Origin: Zopfochytrium polystomum
Lineage: Eukaryota; Chytridiomycota; Chytridiomycetes; Chytridiales; Chytridiaceae
Assembly (NCBI GenBank): GCA_025765615.1
Contig: JAIVFJ010000108.1
Location: forward strand, 97,001 to 161,000
DNA: 64,000 nucleotides
Direction of reading: 5' to 3'
Notes under the pieces: generated by a model
Seen by the model: the letters and a program-made list of their open reading frames with translations, nothing else
Told to the model about the DNA's origin: nothing
Databases searched by the model: none
Made by a program: the position numbers and the translations under genes
In this document: positions 1 through 11,412 of the stretch, piece after piece
Layout of the letters: the number at the start of each line of letters is the position of its first letter
Position numbering within the stretch: the stretch's first letter is position 1

Positions 1-25
1 AGTTCAAGACGCTTCGACCACTTCG

Positions 26-2822
26 ATGGACATGAGCTCGTTCAACAGACTACTTCGCGCGGCAGCCGACACTTTTGAAGGCGCAGACAAAGTCATGGAC
101 TCGGCAGAAGTGGAGTCGGACGACGACAGCAAAGTGGGCAACCTTACTGTTCCGTCCGCTGGGCGGTCGCTAGCTCCGCCGACACCAAAGCAGTCGAAGT
201 CGCCGGCTGCGTTGGCAAATCCCGCCTCCAAGTCAAAGAAGAGGAGTCGTGCAAGCGACAGTTCGAAATCGAAGAAATCCGCGGAAAAGTCGCGTGCCGA
301 GGTCGTTGTGTCAGAGGCAACACCGGCACCGCCAAAGCAAACTCAAACTTCCTCAGAGCACGCGCCCAAGACCATCATTAAAGGCACACCCATTCCGGTG
401 CCACCCGCGGCCTTAGCGAAGCCCAACAAGTCCAAGAAAAAGTCTTCAGCGTCCTCCACTGCGCGAGACTCGGCGAAGGCGAAGGTGACTAGGAAGGCAA
501 ATGGGAGGGCGCCGGCTGCATCGACCCCAAAGACAAAGACGTCCGAATCGCCATCGCCTAGTCAACCAAATCAGCAGCAAAAGCTGTTTGGAACAACCCG
601 CAAGACTATGACATCGATGCTGGCGGCGGTTGAAGCTGCGACTGCGTCGGCTACTGTCGGGTCTGCACCGGCCGTGGGAAATCACGAGACCTCACATAAG
701 GAGCAAGGACACAGTGGCCGATCATCAGCGGAGACTGCTCGCGACGCCCAAGCAGGCGAGGGAGACGTGGCAGCCGCATCGCAGGACGCACGGGTGAATT
801 GTGGTGAGACAACCAAGGATGATGCAACGGCAACTCGGCAGGATGAAGTGAAAAAACGAGGTCGAAAGCGGAAAAGGAGCTCCAAAGGGAACGATGGGCA
901 ACCTTCGTCATCTCGCACCGGGTTACAACTCAGCGGGACAGGCAAACCGTCCGCCGTGACTGTCCCGTCACCACCACTGTCGCAAGCATCCTCTTTGTTG
1001 ACATCAACGTTGTCGCCAAGGAAGAGATTGAAGCTGAACTCGCCGGACGGTGAAGCGGATCGGCCAACGTCGGGCATGAAAGAAGTCAGTAGTGGGTCCG
1101 ATGCGATCTTCGCTGGACGAGCCGCATTGCCTTGCGCGATGTCTTCTCCGGGGCGGGCTCTTTCGCATTCCCCGCCACAATCGAAGAGCACCCAGCGAGC
1201 CAAGACCCGAGGAAGTGCTGGAGGAAATCTTCAATCAGTGAACCTTGATGCAGCAAGCAGCCCGAAGATGATGAAACACGAAGCTTCGGCGGCCGATGCA
1301 ATGGCTCAAGATGTGTCCGAGGGGCGGCGATTTGAGATTCTGCTGTCCGATCAGCCTACCGAGGCGGCTGCGGTCGAAGAATCCGTCGAATCCCGTGTTC
1401 GAAACCGCGCACTCGCTAATGGCAACGCAGACCCTGTTGGCTGTACCCACAACGCAGGCGGAAGAAAAGGGGATGGAGATTTCGAAGCGGACACAGAGTC
1501 TCTCAACAGCTCCGACACGGAACGCTTGTCCGAGACAGATCTAGAGGTCGGCAAACCCTTTGATTCCTTTTGCATTGAACTTCCAATGTTTGCAAAGCTT
1601 TCACCGCGCGCCAACCGGCGCGCCTCATCTGTTACAACGCCGGGTCCCGCTGAGGCCAAGTCTTCAGAAGTCTCGCAGACGGAGGACAGTGAACGAGCGC
1701 GTCACGGACTTGCCCGAAATAATACCAAGGGATGGGCAAATTCTGCTTCGTCTGGCTCCCGCTCCGCGTCGCAGAGTAGGACGTCTCCCATGTCCTCCGA
1801 CAATGAGCCGGAAGTAAATGCGAATGGTTTTGCGCGTGCTTGTAACGTTGCGCTCCGGAAAGAGGCGATTGGATTTGCTGCCGGTGCCAAGAATCAACGC
1901 TGCAGATCCTTTGGTTTCCCAAGCGATTTGAGCAACCCCTGCACGTCTTTACCGTTCGCGGATCCCAGCCCTCCAGTTCGTCAAAGTGTAGAGGGTCACA
2001 GCACAGAAGCCGACATATTTGAAAACTTTTTCTCTGATGACGATCTTTGTCCTTCTCCGGCCCCAGCGAACGGCGAGAGGAGCGGCATCGACTGGGGAGG
2101 GTTGACTTTGAACAAAAAACGCCGTAAACGAGCCAGCAGCACCGGCAAGCAACGATTTGGACTTCGAATAGGGTCCGATGAGATTGCAGCATGCTGGGGC
2201 AGCGCAATCAAAAGATCTAGCCAATCCGTTCGTCACACGGAGGCGTCTGCAGAGAGAGTTGGATCTGGCCACAGAGGAGACGTGAAGTCTGTGCGAGCGT
2301 CTTGGTCTTCAGATCCCGGCCGCGAAAGGGTCGCCGTTCTTAAAAGCGACACGATTTGCGGTGCAAACGACGGAAGGAACGATGGCACAGGCGCCGGAAG
2401 GGACGGCGACGAAGATGACGACGACGACGACGACGAATTTCCCGATCCAGGAATCTTCATCGACCTGACACGACAGCGGCCGATTTGGACCTCGCCACCT
2501 TCGTCGCCCCACCGCCGCCACCGTGGGAGCGAGTCCTGGCGGGGAAGGCGGCGGCACAAGAATGACGGCGACGACGACAACGAATATGACGAGGAGGACG
2601 ATGATGACGACAACGACGACGGCGAGTACGTCCCGAAAGGCCAGCCAAAGTCGTACCGGCGCGTTTTTTCGGCAAAACAACTACCCGAGACGGCTGCTGG
2701 GGATTGCCGCCTTTGCGAGGGGCCCGCCCATGATTCTGCGGAGAGTGGATTTCGAGTCGTCCGAGGCCCTTTGCTCCATTCTGCGCAAGTGGGAGCGGAA
2801 GCGCGACCAAAGTTCTAATTAA
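26..2822 (+). CDS. Large disordered nuclear-type protein, function unknown
   Basis: One long open frame of 930 codons ending at 2818, beginning at the first ATG in the window; an upstream exon outside the window cannot be excluded. The product is mostly low complexity and rich in Ser, Pro, Ala and Lys, with several basic clusters that look like nuclear localisation signals (GRKRKRSSK near residue 280, LNKKRRKRAS near 700). Two acidic runs lie near the C-terminus. Directly after the first comes PGIFIDLT, which resembles a SUMO-interacting motif (I-D-L-T preceded by acidic residues). No enzyme domain is recognised. At a T6 run (2664-2669) the frame changes character: with one T fewer, translation continues to 2822 with a tail (RRLLGIAAFARGPPMILRRV) that looks more like folded protein. 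The true C-terminus is therefore uncertain. A chromatin or genome-maintenance role is only a guess. Confidence 0.6.
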
Positions 2823-2874
2823 ATTTGCGTGACGTCGCTCCGCGGACGCACCAGAACTCCCGTTTCATCGCCTC

Positions 2875-2877
<3 letters not shown>

Positions 2878-2920
<43 letters not shown>

Positions 2921-3066
2921 GTTTCGGTCAAGCCGCAAAGCTTCGTGCGTACACTCGTCTGCCTTGTCAAACTGTTCAAATTGTCCTTTTTTACCCTTTT
3001 TTTTCGATTCAAACGTCCTGATTGTTTCTTTTTTGCTTGATTCCTAATTTTTTTTTTTTTTTTTTT
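2878..3066. repeat. Poly-T tracts downstream of the first gene
   Basis: A 42-base T run (2878-2919) and a second of about 20 (3047-3066) separate the first gene from the mobile island. On the minus strand they read as poly-A, so a retroposed tail is possible, but no retroelement body was recognised. From 3067 to 3368 nothing is seen. Confidence 0.8.
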
Positions 3067-3368
3067 CTGTGATTCTTCTTGGTGCCGCGTGGAGAACAAG
3101 CGGCTAGCTCGTCAAAGCGTCATGATCATGAACCGCGGAAAGTACACGATTCCCCCCCTACCACCTCCCGTAAAACCGCCCCTCAACCCACCGATGGCCG
3201 CCTTTGTCAATTGTTAAAACAAGGAGAATCCACCGTTTTCAAAATTTGTCCCTTCCCCTTTACTGTTTACCCCTGTTTCACAAGTTCACCATTTGTTCCA
3301 GGCCCCTTTTTTCATACATTTAAAAAGATGTGCTTCCGTTATAATGAAGCGGATCAATTTGACAAAAT

Positions 3369-4766
3369 GTGAAGAAATGGCCCAGTCGGTTACCCGGGCC
3401 TTCCAAATGCCCTGTTGCTGCGGTTCTTCGAAATGAGTTAATCAAAGGAGGGGTCGACTCAAAAGTTGTCAGAAGCATGAAGAAAAAGGAGTTGCAAGAC
3501 TTGCTGAAGAAAAGGCTCATTTTGGGAGAATCACAAATTGGAAGTAAGTAATGACATTGAAAAAGGGTTTGTTCTAGCTGAAGTCTTGCACTTCATTGTG
3601 GTGTGCCAGATATTTCAGAATCTTCTTCTGATGAAAGTTCTCAGCAATCAAGCGAAAGTGGAGAAAACACTGTTACGATCATTCCAGTCTCTGTAAATTC
3701 TGCTGCCTCTGCTTATTCCTTACGTGGGTTAGATGGAGAAGAAGATGATTTGGAGGGACAGCTCTGTGATGGGGTTTTTTGAGGGGAGAAGACCAATTGC
3801 AAGATCCACACCTGGATTTGGAGGCTGATATTGAATCTGTTGTGTCAGAAAACTGTGCATGGAATCATCAGCTTGAAAGCAGCTGCAAAATTCATCCTTT
3901 TCATGGGCCGAGACTGGCCTTCCTTCCAAACGGCTCACTCCTGGCCAAAAGCCTTCCTTCAGGCCGATGGAGACTTTCAGTCAGCTGCCGACTCAGGAGA
4001 TTCAAGATCTTGTGGTCAAATTCACCAACGTGAATCCACATAGGAAGGTGTCAGAGGGTTTTTTCTTTGGCTGGAACTTTGAGTGACTTGTCCTGGAAAT
4101 CACTTTCCAGAGATGAGTTTGGTCAATTTATTGGGATAAATCTGTACATGTGGCTTGCCCAGCTTGGAGATGCTGATCTATACTGGTCAGATAATAATTT
4201 GACTGCAAGAAACATGTACCAAATGAGCCACATATCTCAGAACTGAGTTGAGGAGAATAATAGTACCTTCATTCCTGTGATGAAATGAATGGGTCTGCTA
4301 TGACAAGCAAGACATACAAAGCTGATCTGTTCCTTGAGCTGGTGCAACGAAGCTTCCAAGCGAACTACACAGTGGGTCCCAAATTTCAGTTGATGAAATG
4401 ATGATTGCATTCAAAGGACGACTGTAAATTCTTTAGCACATGCCTCGGAAACCCATCAGGTGTGGCATTAAAACCTTTGGTGTGAGTGATGCTCAATCCA
4501 GAGATCTTTACAACTACGAAGTCTACACTGGAAAGAACACTGGGTGCAGCCCGAAGTTGGCTTGGGCGGAAGTTGATTGATTGAAAATCTTGAAGGAATG
4601 TACAGAACTGTTCATGCAGACAATTTCTTTATGCAAAAGAGCTTCTTTTGAGGAAGACATACTTGCGAGGAACAATTCGTGATCATCAAAAAGGGGTTTC
4701 CAGCAACTGCAAAAAGTTTCAAAAAAGAAGCTGGAATACACTCACAAATATTCTACAATGGATGTG
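3369..4766 (+). pseudogene. piggyBac transposase, N-terminal two thirds (decayed)
   Basis: Broken plus-strand coding remnant of a piggyBac (DDE_Tnp_1_7) transposase. It starts with a SAP-like helical stretch (LRNELIKGG to LLKKRL, 3420-3515), followed by a plausible intron (3544-3608) and an acidic Ser-rich linker. Family blocks follow in several frames: FGQFIGINLYMWLAQLGD near 4110-4165; SVDEMMIAFKGR near 4385-4425, matching the conserved block around a catalytic Asp; MPRKPIRCGIKTFGVSDAQ near 4440-4495; and a degraded HADNFF and GTIRDHQKGFP near 4615-4700. Stops and frame changes at about 3780, 4085, 4245 and 4430 make it non-functional. Homology ends abruptly at 4766, before the C-terminal block and the cysteine-rich tail, which are found 13.6 kb downstream at 18345-18745. 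Confidence 0.85.
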
Positions 4767-4968
4767 GACGAACGACAGTGGTTCAACGGCCTCTGGTGCA
4801 ATTGGGAGGGGGGGGGTCTACAGGTAGGCGGTCCCTTTATTTTAGTCACAGACTTCATGATGGCAGTTGAGAGCCATTATCAGCCTTGTCGAAGTCGCTG
4901 TAAGCATTTCAATTATTGGTTTCGTGGCAAAGCACGCTTGATTTATTGACCCAGAGCGGGTAAGCTTG
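4767..4968 (+). repeat. 202-bp direct repeat, left copy
   Basis: This begins exactly where piggyBac homology stops. It is nearly identical to 18140-18344: five substitutions plus a G run of 9 versus 12. It starts GACGAACGACAGTGGTTC and ends GTAAGCTTG. The second half (from about 4867) encodes a hydrophobic stretch (AIISLVEVAVSISIIGFV) and is homologous to a diverged copy at 6371 onward, so it derives from a membrane-protein exon and not from piggyBac. Confidence 0.9.
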
Positions 4969-5429
4969 TTGCTGCCTTTGAATAATGCACAACGTGATCC
5001 ATTAGAAACGTCTACCACAGGTCTTACGTTCGTTCGAAAGGATTGAAAGGGGAGTTAAAGGGGACAGTCACTGTAATCGCCCGAGTGCCCAACATTGGTC
5101 TCTTTTCTGCACTCCTGCGACTTCCTCGCGCAAATTATTGCAGCCAATGTTGCGACTCAAGAACAAATAAGACATTTATGTTCTTGATTGCATACGTCTC
5201 AGTGTTTCTACCTAATTTTATGCTCTCGCAAATACGAATCATTCCTTCCTGCGAGCGAATGCACAGGGTCGAAGTCCGTGCCCTGACACAATGTCGATGC
5301 AGTAAGTTGGAGCACAGAGACTTCCTCCAAAAGAAAGCGCTTGTTAACCTAATGGGAATCGCAGCATTTACATGTTTATTTCTCCGTCCCGAGTGGCGCA
5401 CAAAATTGTTGTGGACCAAGGTTAGATGA
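4867..5429 (+). pseudogene. Membrane-protein gene fragment, copy 1
   Basis: Fragment of a multi-exon membrane protein of unknown family. Hydrophobic segments are seen in different frames at 4873-4935 (AIISLVEVAVSISIIGFV), 5175-5230 (FMFLIAYVSVFLPNFML) and 5340-5385 (VNLMGIAAFTCLFL). Splice-like signals lie between them. The same order of segments, with diverged sequence, recurs at 6361-6900, for example IRIIPSCERMHRVEV here against VRIISSWKQMNKVEV there, so this is a tandem duplicate. In-frame stops suggest decay. A seven-helix receptor-like protein is possible, but no signature motif is visible. Confidence 0.45.
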
Positions 5430-5506
5430 CATAAACCTTTCTGCCACCAACGCTTTGGAACAGCACTAGCGACTTCTGGCGACCTGCCCGGCTCAAATCC
5501 AAACAA

Positions 5507-6330
5507 ATGGCAGAGGCTTCGATTGCAAGTTGGATACGCCTTGAGCCAAGCGCCAAACTAAAGGCCAAGGCGCGTGCAGAAAGCAGCTATTTCCTGGGAT
5601 GTATGAATCAGTCGACAGCACTTTTCATGTTTAATAATCCTTCGCATCTATTAGCGCGTTCAATTACGCAAAAAAATTACACGCGCCTTTTTTTCATTTT
5701 CCCCCGTCGATAGACTCTATCACGATCACACATTGAACTTCCAAGCGCGATGTCGGCCTCACTAGTGTGAGGAACCCCCTGTTTACCCGTTAGAGAAAGT
5801 TGCACCGGTTCAAACATACCGACGGGCACCCTCCCCCACCCAGGAACTTTAATCAAGACGTTGCTGGACTGATTCTCGTAACAGTCGTTGTAAGTTCCGG
5901 ATCCCACGCGATACTCCTTCTGACGTCGCTCAATCACCGCCCCTCACCCCCCCCCCCCCCGCACACCAAAGATCGTCTCTTTCCGCGAGCAGCTCGGTCG
6001 CATCACGAACAAACATCTCTTCGTGTCGATCTGCCTCGCTTTGACCACATCGTTCATAACTTGTCTGGCGAACTCAGCTGCCGACAGTATGACGATAACG
6101 GACGACATGTTTCCGGCTTTCGTGGACTTTCTGTGGCTGCCTGGCCGTTAAGTGAATCTTCATTAGGTTTCACGCGCACACAAGATATTGACACACTCCT
6201 ATGAAACAGTCACCACTGTGGCAACGGTGAAGTGAAGAATATTGAGCGCCTTTGTGATGGATTTACTGACGAGTTCTTCACACCATAGTTTGGTTTGCTC
6301 TCATACCACACGACTTACAGGTCGGTGCTG
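5507..6330. other. Spacer between the two membrane-protein copies
   Basis: No coding block is recognised here on either strand. The stretch includes a C12-type run near 5948 and ordinary unique sequence. A short open frame at 5800-6204 lacks any recognisable feature. Confidence 0.4.
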
Positions 6331-6360
6331 CTCATATTTCCTCACAAAAAAAGCGCGCCG

Positions 6361-7310
6361 GTGATAGTTGGAGCCATTATTTGCTTCATTGAAGTCGCTG
6401 TAAACCTGTAAGTGTTCTGGTTTTGGCTCGTCCTCCGCCAGGCAATGACACACTGACTTCCACTTGATTCAACTACCCAGAGCAGGTACGTAAGCGTATT
6501 GCTGAAGGCATTTCAACAACATATAATATGAACCACCATAAATTTTTACTGTAGATCTTTCGTTCTTTCAAATGAATTTGAAGGTGAGTTAAAGGAGACA
6601 ATAGTAGAACGTCGAGTATTCGTATCTTATCCGCACTACCCTGTTCCACTCTTCTGGCCCAAAAAAATGGCAGTCAATGAGCCCGGATCCCGACCCACGA
6701 AACCAAAAGACTTCCATGTTCATGATCGTATACGTCTCAACAGTCGATACCTTGTTTTTCACACTGTCGCAAGTTCGAATTATCTCCTCCTGGAAGCAAA
6801 TGAACAAGGTCGAAGTCGGGATCGTACACTACATCGACGCCATTCTCCGATGCGCCTGCTATTCGGGATCTGTGTTTCTGTTTTTTATGACCGCCAGTTG
6901 AGCGCATCCATGGGGTTTAACCCAGAATCTACAGCTAACTTCATTTCATTGTTTCAGGCGGCTTATTTTTCCCGGCGTCCCAAGGTTTGGCCACGACGAC
7001 CCTCCAGAAAATGCACTAACGCGTTCTCGATATGATGACGGGAATTCCTTTGTCATCAGGATGGTAAGATAGCGCCAAAAATGTTACCTGTTCAAATGCG
7101 AAGGCTTGGTAAACTTATTTTGAATAACGTAGGATCTACATGTACATTGCTCCGTCGCTCATGTGCATCGTGCTTCTCACCGACTCGGACCGCGTGCGAA
7201 AGCTGATTGACACTTTGCAAGGAAAGTCGACCGGAACCAAGACAAGCGGCGGAGGGCAGACGAGCGTGGCAGCGTCCTCGAGAAGGTCGACAGTGGTGCC
7301 GCCTCAATAG
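6361..7310 (+). pseudogene. Membrane-protein gene, copy 2 (more complete at 3' end)
   Basis: This is the diverged paralogue of 4867-5429 and extends further. Segments in order: VIVGAIICFIEVAVNL (6361-6408, then a GTAAGT donor), FVLSNEF (near 6560), SMFMIVYVSTVDTLFFTLSQ (6710-6770), and MNKVEVGIVHYIDAILR running into a hydrophobic VFLFFMT (6800-6895). After an intron-like gap comes a hydrophilic piece (RLIFPGVPRFGHDD, near 6960). The last exon from 7134 has a final hydrophobic helix (IYMYIAPSLMCIVLLTDSDR) and a Ser/Gly-rich cytoplasmic-type tail ending at a stop at 7308-7310. The junction into the last exon does not keep frame with the obvious GTAAGA donor at 7063, so the copy may be broken. 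A seven-helix type membrane protein is an inference from the helix pattern only. Confidence 0.45.
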
Positions 7311-7512
7311 CGGTATCAACAGAGACAAAGGCTTTTTTCAAACAAAAATCGAAAAACACCTAACGCTTGGAACAAAAGCAACGCATAAAAAAATCCCGCA
7401 GTTGTGAAGTAGACGAGGTTTTGCAGCTCAACGGAATAGATGGGCGTCGAGCCTCAACAGTTCAGATAATTTTTTTCCTACCTTTTTTGTTGTTCTATCC
7501 TTTTCCCACTGC

Positions 7513-9553
7513 TTACAGCTTCGCTTTGGGGGCAGCCTTTGGCTCCGGGATGGTGCGCTCAAAGACCGTTCATTTCCCACAGCGCTTCGTTGAAGTGCTG
7601 TGCAAACTCGTCGTTCTTGAGGTGCTGCGAGACAAGGTTGAACTGGAGAGCGTTGTCCTTGACAGAGTAAGCGCAGCCGTAACCGTCGGGAACGACTGCG
7701 TTTCGTGTAATATGAACACGTTTAGCCCTCTCCCGCGACAACAGGTGCTCAAATAAATTGCGCACCTTCTCCCCAACCGTATCCGTTGTAGTACTCCGAC
7801 GTGATTTGCGAGGTCGAAAGACGCCAGTAGCAGGACTTGGCGCACGCCGGGTCCGCGAACAGAGACGGCTTCGGCTCATCCGGTTTGATCAGGAGTCGCA
7901 GACCTAGAGTTCGGAAAATTTAGAAAATCGCTCGCTTGCGAACGGAGTGCACAAACCCAAGAGGTGCCGGTCAACACCTTTTCCTTCAACAGCCCTCGTC
8001 ATGTACTTGGACTGGGCCGCAATGGCGGCACGGCCGAGCTTCCCTTTTTCCTCAAGCTATGCGGTAACGAACTGGTTATGACTCTCCCTTTGCAAACAAC
8101 AACACTAACTACTCACCGACATGTGGGGTTTTTCCATCGCCTTCACCCAGGCCACAGATTCCACGCTGACGCTGCGGCAAGTCTCCGTGCGACCGTAGGC
8201 GTACTGGCGACGAAGGGCCAAGATTATCAGACAAAAATGTAATGTGACAGAGTTCAACGGATAAGTACCTAGCGGGTCTGAGCAGACTCGTACGTGGGGA
8301 CGACGTAACCGTACATCTTGAAGAAAGCAAGCTGAATGGCTATTCGCGACCGGCGACAATTGCAGCTTTTTGATGAAGTTCTTGCCAAAGCCTTCAAAAG
8401 TGACGACCTTAAAGTCGTGCTTCGCAAGAAGAGCTTTCAGCTTGGTATCCGCTTGCGCGATCGCGGTGGTGATTTCCGAGTTGAGCTGGAACGGGAGGCG
8501 TTGAGGAGCTTGCCAGTTGGGCCGGACTGAGGAGCTGCCCAGATCAATTTTGCCCTTGTCAAGGCTTAACGAACGGAAAACAGTTATAATTTGACACGCT
8601 GCTTCTGATGTGGGGCAACTAAAGAATCTCACTTGGCGGGTACCCATGTCCCAAAGTCGGCTGGTCGGGGTGGCGTCCATCTTGCTGTGCTCTCCGTTGA
8701 ACCCGGCCTTTCCGTTTTCAAAGACAATGAACTGGAACGACTTGTCGAAGAAGCGATTTTTTTACCATCGCCCACCCAGCAAGCAGCGCTGATCTAAGTA
8801 CGATTTAATCAGTTCCGTCATTATTCTCGACTTTCATTTCTGAAAGTGTACCTGTTCTTTCGTCACGGGCTTTGTGTCATCAAGGGAAACAACGAAAGCA
8901 GCAGTTTCGATAACGTCCATGTCTGTTGATCGGCGATACCGCGAGAAGTTTCTCGCGAGTCTAAATGGAGGAAAGTCAGTCTACGAAGCCGAATAAATGA
9001 TGGTACCTTCGCCCAGGTGTCACGATCTTCCGTTGTCAGGAGACCGACAGGGGTCGCCGATTCCGTGCCGGCATTTTCGATGATTCGGTTCAATTGGCTA
9101 GTAACGCAAAGGAGATAAGTGCTTTCAACCGCAGCGGGGAACAGTTTATACTGCACCTCTCAAGTTCAGCAGCAGAAAGTTCCTGCCCGCCCACCACGGT
9201 GTCCAGCTTGTAAAACTTGTTTTTCCGGATGACTATCACATGGTGGTTGGTTTTAGGGTCGGGATTGCGCGCAACATCCTCAGGAAGAGCCGGAATACGA
9301 GTTGAATTGAAGAGATATCTAAAACAGCATTAATTTCCTAATAGACACGAGCAGGAGAAATATATCCTACCGGTACTGGTGAGAGCAGAGAGGACCAGAG
9401 CGCGCTGTCTCGGGTTCTAGCTTCTCACTATTGGAGTACTCCGATTAGCAAGCTAATCGGAGGACAAAACGTTCGCGCACTATCACCTAACGACGAGATT
9501 GATTCTTTGATCAGCTCAGCAGCACGACCGGCAGGGTTCCCCAGCAGTTTCTT
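7513..9553 (-). pseudogene. CAT2-like: Carnitine O-acetyltransferase, N-terminally truncated, frameshifted at C-end
   Basis: Minus-strand carnitine acyltransferase with several short introns. Homology starts at 9553 (KLLGNPAGRAAELIKE), well inside the family's usual protein, so roughly the first quarter is missing. In order: LEPETARSGPLC (near 9400), YLFNSTRIPALPEDV (9320-9270), the VIVIRKNKFYKLDTV block (near 9230), a FFDKSFQFIVFENGK block (near 8740), the GEHSKMDATP motif holding the catalytic histidine (about 8660-8700), FEGFGKNFIKKL (near 8370), YGRTETCRS (near 8190), and a C-terminal block to 7560. The family transfers acyl groups between CoA and carnitine in peroxisomes and mitochondria. 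Near 7555 the frame closes with a stop just before a sequence that, in the adjacent frame, ends in Ala-Lys-Leu (a PTS1 peroxisomal signal) at 7513. Upstream it abuts helicase sequence, so it lacks its own 5' end. Confidence 0.85.
9439..9462. repeat. Perfect 10-bp inverted repeat (hairpin)
   Basis: CTCCGATTAG, a four-base loop CAAG, then CTAATCGGAG: a perfect stem at an intron/exon edge of the carnitine acetyltransferase remnant. It overlaps the likely 3' splice region of that intron. Confidence 0.9.
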
Positions 9554-9569
9554 ACAATGCCAATCTCAC

Positions 9570-11256
<1,687 letters not shown>

Positions 11257-11412
11257 TGTTGCAATCTGTCGCCAGGCAGGGGTGTTGCTTGGCCAGTTGA
11301 ACAGAAAAATTTGTTCTACAGACAATTCCTTGTCTATTCAAGATCTGACGTTTTGCCTAATTCGCTGTGCCCACATTTCAATCGGCACATCCTCCCCAGT
11401 CACGAAAAGTCA

